Part shown: positions 1 to 4,868 of the stretch, in pieces
How the letters are laid out: every line of letters begins with the position of its first letter
Numbering within the stretch: position 1 is the stretch's first letter
Source: an uncultured Neisseria sp.
GTDB taxonomy: Bacteria; Pseudomonadota; Gammaproteobacteria; Burkholderiales; Neisseriaceae
Reading direction: 5' to 3'
DNA length: 5,843 bases
NCBI GenBank assembly: GCA_937919795.1
Contig: CALFOA010000127.1
Span: 1-5,843, forward strand
Program-made: the position numbers and the translations under genes
The notes under the pieces: model-generated
The model's database searches: none
What the model was told of the DNA's origin: nothing
What the model saw: only the letters and a program-made list of their open reading frames with translations

Positions 1-20
1 TTGAGAAGTAAGCGGTAAAA

Positions 21-114
21 AATGCCTGTCTGAAAACGAACGAAGAGAGTTTCTGCGAAGCTAAAACGAACGCAGTGAGTTTCTGCGAAGCTAAAACGTT
101 TTCAGACAGGCATT
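21..114 (-). terminator. DUS-pair hairpin, likely terminator of the SDR/SnoaL/hydrolase operon
   Basis: Two TGCCTGTCTGAA uptake sequences lie in opposite orientation at 23-34 and 101-112. Together with flanking bases they form a perfect 18-bp inverted repeat (21-38 with 97-114) around a 58-nt loop. The structure begins 7 nt after the hydrolase stop codon when read on the minus strand, and a run of six T follows the stem on that strand (bases 17-22). This fits a Rho-independent terminator, and inverted DUS pairs commonly serve this role in Neisseria. The loop is unusually long for a terminator and holds a tandem repeat, annotated separately. TGCCTGTCTGAA is the variant described as TG-wadDUS. 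Confidence 0.8.
33..98. repeat. 30-nt tandem repeat, two units plus a 6-nt partial, inside the hairpin loop
   Basis: Units 33-62 and 63-92 are 30 nt each and differ at only two positions (A43/C73 and A46/T76). Bases 93-98 begin a third unit (AAAACG). The first 6 nt of unit one and the partial third unit overlap the arms of the DUS hairpin, so the array is set exactly between the two uptake sequences. The motif AACGCNGTGAGTTT of unit two also occurs in the loop of the other DUS hairpin (3585-3598). No protein is encoded here. The array could be a product of slippage or a small dispersed repeat family of this genome. Confidence 0.85.
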
Positions 115-121
115 CTATTGC

Positions 122-1222
122 TTATCTATCCAAGCCTTTTTCTTTCAACCAAGCTGCCATTAAATCGGCTAACTGCCGATTGTTTTTCTCGCCCATCAAA
201 AAGTGCGAATTGCCTTTGATGCCGATTTCAGGCAGATGAACCAACGTGGCGTCGCCGCCGTGGCGGTTGATGGTGTCGACAAACTGCTTCGCCATCGCCA
301 GTTCGGTGCCCCATTTGTCTTCGCCGACATTTTCCGAGCCTACCTGAATGTAGTCGCCGTAATACAGCACAATCGGGATTTTGGTCAGCTTCAGAAATTC
401 ATTCATTGGCACACCCATGGCCGCGCCGCTTAAGGCTGCAAAGCGGGCTTGGGTGATTTTGGGCATTTCGTTTTCCGGGAAGATAAATGGCGTGCCGCCG
501 GGCTCCCAAGCCACAATGGCTTTGACCTTATCGCTGCGCAGGGCGGTACGCCAGCCGATGGTGCCGCCCATGGAATGGGTAACCAATATCGCACCGTCGG
601 TTTTACCCACCAACTGCGCCAACACATCGGCATTCAAGTCGTTATCCAGCGGCCCCGAACCAATCGTCCATGCCTGCTGAAAGGCTTGATAAGCTGCTTC
701 ACCCTCAGGGAATTGGGCGTTGGCAACGGGCTTGCCGTTTCCGTCGTAATGCCCCATGCGCGAGAGCAGCCACAAGGTTTTGTCGCCATACATCGGGTTG
801 CTTGCCCAAGGCGTATCAGGGGTAACGGCTTGGGTAGAAAGATTGGATTTGCCGCTGCGCGGCTGGTCGAGCAGATAGACGCTGTAACCCTTGCGCAAAA
901 ACAGTGTATCAAAGCCTTCGCGGCCGTCTACCGTGCTTTCCCACGTGCGGGAAGACTGTGCGCCGCCGTGCTGGAAAATCAACGGCAGGGGCTTGGCATT
1001 GGTGGGCGCTTGGTATTTCACATAGGCAAAATCGCCGTAAGCGCGCTGGCCGTCGGGGGCAATGAAGTTTTCCTGCTTAAACGTACCCGGATGGGTCACG
1101 TAGCCGCCACCCACGGTAAAACTGCCTTGTGCGGCCAGTGGAATGCTGTCGCTTGGGTTGTGGGCGCAGGCGGCTAGAAACAGCGCCAATGCGGCGGCGG
1201 TCAGATTGGTTTTCATGCTCAC
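122..1222 (-). CDS. Alpha/beta hydrolase lipoprotein (esterase-like)
   Basis: This is a predicted exported serine hydrolase, probably anchored by lipid in the periplasm or outer membrane, acting on an unknown ester or amide. I place the start at GTG 1222 (366 aa), because AGGAG lies 7 nt upstream. The ATG at 1216 is the alternative (13 nt from AGGAG) and gives 364 aa. A reading-frame extension to 1282 overlaps the upstream gene and is unlikely. With the GTG start, a signal peptide ends in lipobox LAAC (Cys19). HGG at 85-87 fits the oxyanion-hole loop. The nucleophile elbow is THSMGG with Ser217, where Thr replaces the usual first Gly. Asp290 (after LYYG) and His340 (NSH) fit the remaining triad. 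About 100 residues between the oxyanion loop and the nucleophile suggest a lid. It is the last gene of the operon, 37 nt behind the SnoaL-like gene. The fold is clear; the substrate is not. Confidence 0.88.
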   Translation of the reverse strand: MSMKTNLTAAALALFLAACAHNPSDSIPLAAQGSFTVGGGYVTHPGTFKQENFIAPDGQRAYGDFAYVKYQAPTNAKPLPLIFQHGGAQSSRTWESTVDGREGFDTLFLRKGYSVYLLDQPRSGKSNLSTQAVTPDTPWASNPMYGDKTLWLLSRMGHYDGNGKPVANAQFPEGEAAYQAFQQAWTIGSGPLDNDLNADVLAQLVGKTDGAILVTHSMGGTIGWRTALRSDKVKAIVAWEPGGTPFIFPENEMPKITQARFAALSGAAMGVPMNEFLKLTKIPIVLYYGDYIQVGSENVGEDKWGTELAMAKQFVDTINRHGGDATLVHLPEIGIKGNSHFLMGEKNNRQLADLMAAWLKEKGLDR

Positions 1223-1231
1223 AGCGATACT

Positions 1232-1241
1232 CCTGTCTGAA
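1232..1241 (+). other. Partial DUS (10 of 12) overlapping the hydrolase ribosome binding site
   Basis: CCTGTCTGAA matches the last ten bases of the TGCCTGTCTGAA element; the first two bases differ (CT instead of TG). On the minus strand the same bases read TTCAGACAGG and contribute most of the AGGAG Shine-Dalgarno of the lipoprotein hydrolase. It is unpaired, unlike the two full DUS hairpins. It may be a decayed or chance uptake site. Confidence 0.45.
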
Positions 1242-1259
1242 AGATAATACGCTTCAAGA

Positions 1260-1703
1260 TTAAGCGCTTGTGCCCAATTCACGGGTATCGCTAATCATAA
1301 AATTGGCCACGCGGTGGGCAATCAGCCATTGGCCGTCTTGCTTCACATAGCGGTCTTGATAACGCACGCTGTGGCTGTGCATGAGGTTTTTGCCGTCTTT
1401 TTCTTCCACCAAATGTACTTGGCAATAGGTAATCGCTGCGGCGCTGTCGGCCTGCAAATCGGTTACGGTAAACTGGCCGTTTAGGTGGTAAACGGTGTGG
1501 AAAGGCGCGAGAAAAGTGCTGAACACGTTTTCAATCTCGGCGCGCCCCGTCATGGCAAACACCAGTTCGCCGCCGATATAGGTATTCACTACTGCGTTTT
1601 CAGTAAACAGCGGCATTTGCTCGGCCACTTTCTTCTCGTCGGCCAGATTGGAAAAAGTATCCACCAATTCTTTCAGGGCTTGTTTTTCGATTAATGCGTT
1701 CAT
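1260..1703 (-). CDS. SnoaL-like / NTF2-fold protein
   Basis: This is a 147-aa cytoplasmic protein with the cone-shaped alpha+beta barrel pattern of the SnoaL-like (nuclear transport factor 2) superfamily. The pattern is an N-terminal helical stretch, then FTENAVV at about 33-39, a central segment with His69 and His73, and a C-terminal beta region with YQDRYVKQDGQWLIAHR at about 115-131. That last segment is the most characteristic part. I start it at ATG 1703, preceded by AAGGA at 7 nt spacing; an in-frame ATG at 1745 would overlap the SDR gene and lacks this support. The family includes ketosteroid isomerases, scytalone dehydratase, polyketide cyclases and non-catalytic ligand binders, so activity cannot be fixed. 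It sits 29 nt after the SDR stop and 37 nt before the hydrolase start, the second gene of a tight operon. There is no signal peptide. Confidence 0.85.
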   Translation of the reverse strand: MNALIEKQALKELVDTFSNLADEKKVAEQMPLFTENAVVNTYIGGELVFAMTGRAEIENVFSTFLAPFHTVYHLNGQFTVTDLQADSAAAITYCQVHLVEEKDGKNLMHSHSVRYQDRYVKQDGQWLIAHRVANFMISDTRELGTSA

Positions 1704-1732
1704 GTTGGTTTCCTTTATTTTGAAAAAGGGGG

Positions 1733-2554
1733 TTATTCGCCCCACCAGAATTTGGCGGTGGCGCCGCCGTCTATCAGAATATCGCTGCCGGTAATGTAAG
1801 CACCGCGTTCGTTCATCAGCAGCTCGCCGAGGTTGGCAATATCGTCAGGTGTGCCGCCGCGGCCGACAGGCAGTTCGGCAAGCATTTTTTGGTAGAAATC
1901 TTTATGCACACCGTTCAGTTCGTCATTGGCCAGCGGGGTGTGGATAATGCCTGCGCTGATACAGTTTATCCGCGCGCCGCGCCTGCCCCATTCCAGCGCT
2001 TCCCTCTGTACGCGCAAGGCGTTGCCGCGTTTGGAAATTTGATAGGCTCTCAGGCCGTCGCCGACTTCTTTAATAAACGGCAAATCAAGCAGCTCATCGG
2101 CAGGCAGTGTCGCCAGCGCTCGGTTTTGTTCCGGCGAAAGCGGCGGCAGGCGGTGCGACGACTGCGAGCCGATAACCACTGCCGCGCCGCCGCGTGCCAT
2201 GACGGGGCGGAATTCTTCAAACAACATCGCCGTGCCGTACAAGTCCACCCGAAAAATCTGCTCGGCGGAAGCTTGTGAGGCCGACATGCCTGCGGTGTTA
2301 ATCAACCCCTTGATTTCACCCAAACTAAGCGCCAGTTTCACAACATTTTTCACGGATTCGCGGTCGGCAATATCGCAGGCTGCGGTATGAACGGAAAAGC
2401 CCGCGTCGCGTAATTCCTGCGCCTGTTTTTCGGCATTTTCAGGTCTAATGTCCGCTAAAATCAGCACTTTTCCGATACTGATACGGCGGGCAATCGCAAT
2501 ACCGATGGCGCCCGAACCGATTAAGACGATAACTTCTTGATTGATATTTTTCAT
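1733..2554 (-). CDS. SDR-family oxidoreductase, 3-alpha-HSD/carbonyl reductase-like
   Basis: This is a 273-aa NAD(P)-dependent short-chain dehydrogenase/reductase, first gene of the operon. The Rossmann glycine motif is GSGAIG (13-18). Asp35 at the end of the second strand suggests NAD(H) preference. Asp61 (CDIAD) and NTAG (86-89) follow. The active site has Ser130 and YQISK with Tyr171 and Lys175; the C-terminus has the usual IDGG. The tetrad Asn position appears as Asp104 (VDLYG). Ser130 to Tyr171 is 41 residues instead of about 13, because of a segment at roughly 134-162. As I recall it, Comamonas testosteroni 3-alpha-hydroxysteroid dehydrogenase/carbonyl reductase has the same spacing (Ser114/Tyr155), so I place it in that subgroup. 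AAGGAAG lies just upstream of ATG 2554. The gene is divergent from a LysR regulator that probably controls it. The substrate (hydroxysteroid, terpenoid or other carbonyl) is unknown. Confidence 0.9.
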   Translation of the reverse strand: MKNINQEVIVLIGSGAIGIAIARRISIGKVLILADIRPENAEKQAQELRDAGFSVHTAACDIADRESVKNVVKLALSLGEIKGLINTAGMSASQASAEQIFRVDLYGTAMLFEEFRPVMARGGAAVVIGSQSSHRLPPLSPEQNRALATLPADELLDLPFIKEVGDGLRAYQISKRGNALRVQREALEWGRRGARINCISAGIIHTPLANDELNGVHKDFYQKMLAELPVGRGGTPDDIANLGELLMNERGAYITGSDILIDGGATAKFWWGE

Positions 2555-2565
2555 AATGGACTTCC

Positions 2566-2608
2566 TTGACGAATAAAGGCTTTCAAAATATGAATGCTAT
2601 TTTATAAT
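2566..2608 (+). promoter_or_regulatory. Candidate promoters of the lysR-type gene in the divergent gap
   Basis: Two possibilities are visible on the plus strand. TTGACG (2566-2571) and TATGAA (2589-2594) are 17 nt apart. A perfect TATAAT (2603-2608) has only a poor -35 (TTTCAA, 2581-2586). The same AT-rich segment reads TATAAA and TAAAAT on the minus strand and could be the -10 of the operon, again with a weak -35 (TTTATC at 2627-2622). Weak -35 boxes are usual for activator-dependent promoters. Overlapping divergent promoters would fit LysR control, but no start site can be assigned by eye. Confidence 0.4.
2582..2594. promoter_or_regulatory. Candidate LysR-type binding site, TTCA-N5-TGAA (T-N11-A)
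   Basis: TTCAAAATATGAA is a 13-bp inverted repeat with 4-bp arms and fits the T-N11-A rule for LysR-type regulators. It lies in the 115-bp gap between the divergent LysR-type gene and the operon, 27 bp from the SDR start. A second partial site with the same TTCA half and T-N11-A spacing is at 2650-2662. AT-rich DNA yields such motifs by chance, so support is modest. Confidence 0.35.
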
Positions 2609-2669
2609 GGCGTTTTATTCGGATAAACCACCTTTTTCCTGACACACTGTTCATAAAATCTAAACAATT

Positions 2670-3554
2670 ATGGAGCACTTCAACGACCTTTCGCTGTTTC
2701 TGCGCGTGGCGCAGGCGGGCAGTTTTACCGCGGCCGCCCAACAATTGGGTGTGAGCAAATCCTCGCTCAGCCAAAACATTGCTCATCTGGAACAACGCCT
2801 CGGTGTGCGCCTGCTCAACCGCACCACCCGCAGCATTGCCCCCACCGAAGCGGGCGAGCGCCTGCTGGAACACATCGCGCCGCATTTTGCCGCCATCCGC
2901 AGCGAAATCGAGCGGCTGGGCGATTTTCGCGACACGCCCGCCGGTACGGTGCGCATTAATGCCAGCCATTTTGCTGCCGAATGGGTCATCCAGCCCGCTT
3001 TGCGCGATTTTCTGCCGCGCCATCCGCACATCATCATTGATTTGCAAACCGACAACAGTTTTGCCGACATCGTGGCACAAGGCTACGATATGGGCGTGCG
3101 CTTGGGCAATGCAGTGGGCAAAGACATGATTGCGGTGCAGATTTCCGCACCGGTCAAAATGGCCTTGGTCGCCGCGCCTGCCTATTTACAAGGCAAAACA
3201 GCGCCTGAAAGCATAGACGACTTGCAGGCGCACACCTTGATTGCCACCCGTTTTGCCGCCGAACGCGGCGCGCTGGTGAGCTGGGATTTAATCTGCCAGG
3301 GCAAAGTGCGGGAATACAAACCACAGGCGCAATGTATCGTCAGCCAAAACCAACACCACACCGCATTGCTGGGCTTAGGCATTACTTGGGTACCGCGCTT
3401 GATGGTGGAAAAAGAATTGGCCGACGGCTCGCTGCAAGAAATCCTGCCCGAAACCGCCGTCAGCTACGACCCGCTCTATCTCTATTACCCCAGCCGCCGT
3501 GGCAACTCGACCGTGTTTAAGCTGGTGGTGGACGCCTTGCGCTGGCGGGGGTGA
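2670..3554 (+). CDS. LysR-family transcriptional regulator
   Basis: This is a 294-aa LTTR of normal length. The winged helix-turn-helix occupies residues 1-60, with helices around FTAAAQQLGVSKSSLSQ (19-35) and the typical RLLNRTTRSIAPTEAG segment (47-62). A linker helix follows, then the inducer-binding domain from about residue 90 to the end. The DNA-binding part resembles the branch that includes CrgA, DmlR and AaeR, where several members respond to small organic acids or aromatics. ATG 2670 is the only reasonable start because an in-frame TAA lies at 2661-2663, yet no Shine-Dalgarno is visible upstream, suggesting low translation. It is divergent from the operon and is its likely regulator. 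Base composition is high in GC (a counted 60-nt stretch from 2821 has 43 G/C), unlike genes right of 3618. Confidence 0.95.
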   Translation: MEHFNDLSLFLRVAQAGSFTAAAQQLGVSKSSLSQNIAHLEQRLGVRLLNRTTRSIAPTEAGERLLEHIAPHFAAIRSEIERLGDFRDTPAGTVRINASHFAAEWVIQPALRDFLPRHPHIIIDLQTDNSFADIVAQGYDMGVRLGNAVGKDMIAVQISAPVKMALVAAPAYLQGKTAPESIDDLQAHTLIATRFAAERGALVSWDLICQGKVREYKPQAQCIVSQNQHHTALLGLGITWVPRLMVEKELADGSLQEILPETAVSYDPLYLYYPSRRGNSTVFKLVVDALRWRG

Positions 3555-3565
3555 GCGAGGTAAGG

Positions 3566-3612
3566 AAATGCCTGTCTGAAAACAAACGCTGTGAGTTTTC
3601 AGACAGGCATTT
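3566..3612. terminator. DUS-pair hairpin between convergent lysR-type and tetR-type genes
   Basis: Two TGCCTGTCTGAA sequences in opposite orientation (3569-3580 and 3598-3609) form a perfect 18-bp stem (3566-3583 with 3595-3612) with an 11-nt loop. It starts 11 nt after the LysR-type stop and ends 5 nt before the tetR-type stop on the other strand. A bidirectional terminator is the natural reading. Only three T follow the stem on either strand. The loop and its edge carry AACGCTGTGAGTTT, close to the repeat unit in the hairpin at 21-114. Confidence 0.85.
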
Positions 3613-3617
3613 GCATG

Positions 3618-4169
3618 TTATCCGTCCTGTTCCGCCATTTCATCCCATTTCCCTCCGACACGCAGCAAATTTTCTTTCACACAAGCGGCCATTGTTTCCG
3701 GAGAATCCACTCGCCCACGCCTTATCCACTCATCCAATGCTCCGAAGCAAATACCCATCACTAAAGCATTATGATAGGCAGTGGCATTATCCAATTCCGG
3801 CCTGGGGCCGCAACAATAGCGGACAAATTGCAATAATAAATGCGACAAGTCGCTTCTATACAGCAATTCAATGACCTCGCCCATTTCGTTCGCCCACTCA
3901 AAAATGCGGACAAAGATAGTATGAACGGTGGGTGGATCCAGCCTTTGCAGAAACAGCAAAATATGTTCGTGCAGATGTTTGATGAGCACATCTTCTTTTG
4001 AATCAAAATTCCGATAAAACGACACCCTGCTCACCCCCGCCCGCTTAGTGATGTCGGTAATGCTGATGCTCTCGAAAGATTCAGCCTGCATCAGCTGCAA
4101 CAATGCCTGAGTGATGCTTTGTTTTACCACTACATTCAGGGTTTTCTTATTTGTCTTGCTTGGTTTCAT
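3618..4169 (-). CDS. TetR/AcrR-family transcriptional regulator
   Basis: This is a 183-aa regulator from ATG 4169. An in-frame extension to 4247 would run through the neighbouring promoter and is rejected. The TetR N-terminal helix-turn-helix is clear: ISITDITKRAGVSR (about 35-48) followed by VSFYRNFDSKEDVL (49-62). The C-terminal ligand domain is short and has two adjacent cysteines (YCC, about residues 118-120). It resembles the TetR_C-type proteins often found near transporters or envelope genes. The Shine-Dalgarno is weak (GGA 10 nt upstream). It is divergent from the glycine-zipper lipoprotein gene, so that promoter and its own are the likely targets. It is convergent with the LysR-type gene across a DUS hairpin. 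Parts of it are AT-rich (20 G/C in the 60 nt from 3961). Confidence 0.92.
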   Translation of the reverse strand: MKPSKTNKKTLNVVVKQSITQALLQLMQAESFESISITDITKRAGVSRVSFYRNFDSKEDVLIKHLHEHILLFLQRLDPPTVHTIFVRIFEWANEMGEVIELLYRSDLSHLLLQFVRYCCGPRPELDNATAYHNALVMGICFGALDEWIRRGRVDSPETMAACVKENLLRVGGKWDEMAEQDG

Positions 4170-4210
4170 GCTACAGATTTCCGTTTTTGTTTCAGTTTGC
4201 CGCAGTTGTG

Positions 4211-4240
4211 TTGACACTTTCGGGCAGCCATCCCTACAAT
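4211..4240 (+). promoter_or_regulatory. Strong sigma70-type promoter for the glycine-zipper lipoprotein gene
   Basis: A perfect -35 TTGACA (4211-4216) and a 5/6 -10 TACAAT (4235-4240) are separated by 18 nt. Transcription would start near 4247, giving a leader of about 50 nt before ATG 4297. The -35 lies in a small dyad GTGTTGACAC (4208-4217). It is the best promoter in the window and probably drives both small genes at 4297-4805. Confidence 0.8.
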
Positions 4241-4258
4241 GCGCCAACTTAATGAAAC

Positions 4259-4271
4259 AAGTGTATCACTT
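4259..4271. promoter_or_regulatory. Operator-like palindrome flanked by direct repeats
   Basis: AAGTGTATCACTT is a palindrome with 5-bp arms and a 3-bp centre, lying between the predicted transcription start and the Shine-Dalgarno of the lipoprotein gene. The octamer CAACTTAA occurs directly repeated on both sides (4245-4252 and 4274-4281). The sequence ACACTT at the -35 box (4214-4219) resembles the right arm. The place and symmetry suit repression by the divergent TetR-type protein, but binding is inferred. Confidence 0.45.
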
Positions 4272-4296
4272 TTCAACTTAAAACAGGAATAATTTG

Positions 4297-4530
4297 ATGA
4301 AAAACAAAATGATAAAAATGACTTTGATTCTGGTGGCTGCCGTTTCCCTGAGCGCCTGCGGCATGAACAAGACCCAGCGTCAAATGGTGGCAGGTGCGGT
4401 TATCGGCGGTACCGCAGCCCATCTTCTGAGTGACGGCGATACGGGTGCAGTCTTAGGCGGTGCGGCTTTGGGCGGCGTGGTCGGCACTCAAATCAACAAG
4501 AATGATGACCGCCGCTACTATCGCCGTTAA
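4297..4530 (+). CDS. Small glycine-zipper lipoprotein
   Basis: This is a 77-aa predicted lipoprotein. ATG 4297 has AGGA at 8 nt spacing; an in-frame TTG at 4294 is a weaker alternative. The signal peptide ends in lipobox LSAC, giving Cys21 as the lipidated residue. The mature part is mostly a glycine zipper with spaced small residues (AGAVIGG, then GAVLGGAALGGVVG), the pattern of membrane-inserting glycine-zipper (2TM/YMGG-like) envelope proteins such as SlyB-type lipoproteins. It ends in a basic, tyrosine-containing tail (DDRRYYRR). It is much shorter than SlyB and lacks a further domain, so a structural envelope or stress role is the most that can be said. It is divergent from a TetR-type regulator and is followed after 2 nt by the next gene, implying translational coupling. 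Confidence 0.85.
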   Translation: MKNKMIKMTLILVAAVSLSACGMNKTQRQMVAGAVIGGTAAHLLSDGDTGAVLGGAALGGVVGTQINKNDDRRYYRR

Positions 4531-4532
4531 GC

Positions 4533-4805
4533 ATGATGAAATTTATTTTAACTGCCACTTTACTGTTGTTGAGCCTACCGGCAGCAGCGGCGGAAAAGCC
4601 TTTGAAAATTGCCGAAAACCATACGGATTTTTCTGCACGGTTTATTGATAGCATTGCACGCACTTCTATGGCGCTCGGCGTAAAAGAACCTTTAATCATC
4701 CGTAGCGAAACAGGTGCCGCAGTGGTCGGCGGCAGCAGTAAAGTTGTATGCCGTCTGAAGCTGCTGGACAATCGGGAAAAAATCGGCGGCATAGCTTGTA
4801 AATAA
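4533..4805 (+). CDS. Small exported protein of unknown function
   Basis: I do not recognise this 90-aa protein. Its first 20 residues form a clear Sec signal peptide (hydrophobic LLLLSLPAAAA, cleavage probably after AAAA before EKP), leaving about 70 residues in the periplasm. Two cysteines (Cys73 and Cys89) could form a disulfide. The start may be ATG 4533 or the next codon ATG 4536; no strong Shine-Dalgarno is visible. Only 2 nt separate it from the preceding stop codon, so reinitiation is likely and the two proteins may act together. A complete ATGCCGTCTGAA uptake sequence lies inside the reading frame and supplies the codons for Cys73-Arg-Leu. The signal peptide and spacing support a real gene. 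Confidence 0.75.
   Translation: MMKFILTATLLLLSLPAAAAEKPLKIAENHTDFSARFIDSIARTSMALGVKEPLIIRSETGAAVVGGSSKVVCRLKLLDNREKIGGIACK
4748..4759 (+). other. AT-DUS uptake sequence within the small exported-protein gene
   Basis: ATGCCGTCTGAA is an exact 12-mer AT-DUS, the form used by N. meningitidis, N. gonorrhoeae and relatives. It is coding (codons TGC CGT CTG). With the inverted core at 4810-4819 it forms a 10-bp inverted repeat with a 50-nt loop spanning the gene's stop codon. It differs from the four TGCCTGTCTGAA copies at 23-112 and 3569-3609. Confidence 0.9.
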
Positions 4806-4809
4806 CATT

Positions 4810-4819
4810 TTCAGACGGC
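4810..4819 (-). other. DUS core (GCCGTCTGAA) just after the small exported-protein gene
   Basis: The reverse strand reads GCCGTCTGAA, an exact 10-mer DUS core; the two preceding bases are GA, so it is neither AT- nor AG-extended. It lies 4 nt after the stop codon, a favoured DUS location, and could pair with 4750-4759. Confidence 0.85.
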
Positions 4820-4835
4820 TCAGTTATCCGTTTTT

Positions 4836-4857
4836 GCTGGCGGTATAACCAGCTTTT
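4836..4857 (+). terminator. Short hairpin with T-rich tail, possible terminator
   Basis: GCTGG (4836-4840) and CCAGC (4849-4853) form a 5-bp stem with an 8-nt loop, followed by TTTTATCTTTAT. It lies between the small exported-protein gene and the second hydrolase, so it may end the upstream transcript. The stem is short and efficiency uncertain. It also lies just ahead of the hydrolase start, where no clear promoter was found. Confidence 0.5.
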
Positions 4858-4868
4858 ATCTTTATAGC

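Noticed and set aside
33..98. CRISPR-like array from the 30-nt repeats
   Set aside because: The units are directly adjacent without spacers and there is no cas gene.
21..114. Insertion sequence or Correia-type element from the inverted repeats
   Set aside because: The repeats are uptake sequences in hairpin form; no transposase, no target-site duplication and no Correia termini are visible.
449..1177. Long plus-strand open frame (242 codons) opposite the lipoprotein hydrolase
   Set aside because: Antisense shadow of a high-GC gene with clear motifs; no domain, start signal or promoter of its own.
1217..1282. N-terminal extension of the lipoprotein hydrolase to ATG 1282
   Set aside because: It overlaps the upstream gene, lacks a ribosome site, and would bury the lipoprotein signal peptide.
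1889..2278. Plus-strand open frame of 129 codons opposite the SDR gene
   Set aside because: Shadow frame; the SDR has complete cofactor and active-site motifs.
2583..3080. Minus-strand open frame of 165 codons opposite the LysR-type gene
   Set aside because: It would run through the regulatory gap and its translation shows no recognisable domain; the LysR-type protein on the other strand is unambiguous.
4170..4247. N-terminal extension of the TetR-type protein to ATG 4247
   Set aside because: The extra 26 residues precede the normal TetR start and overlap the strong divergent promoter.
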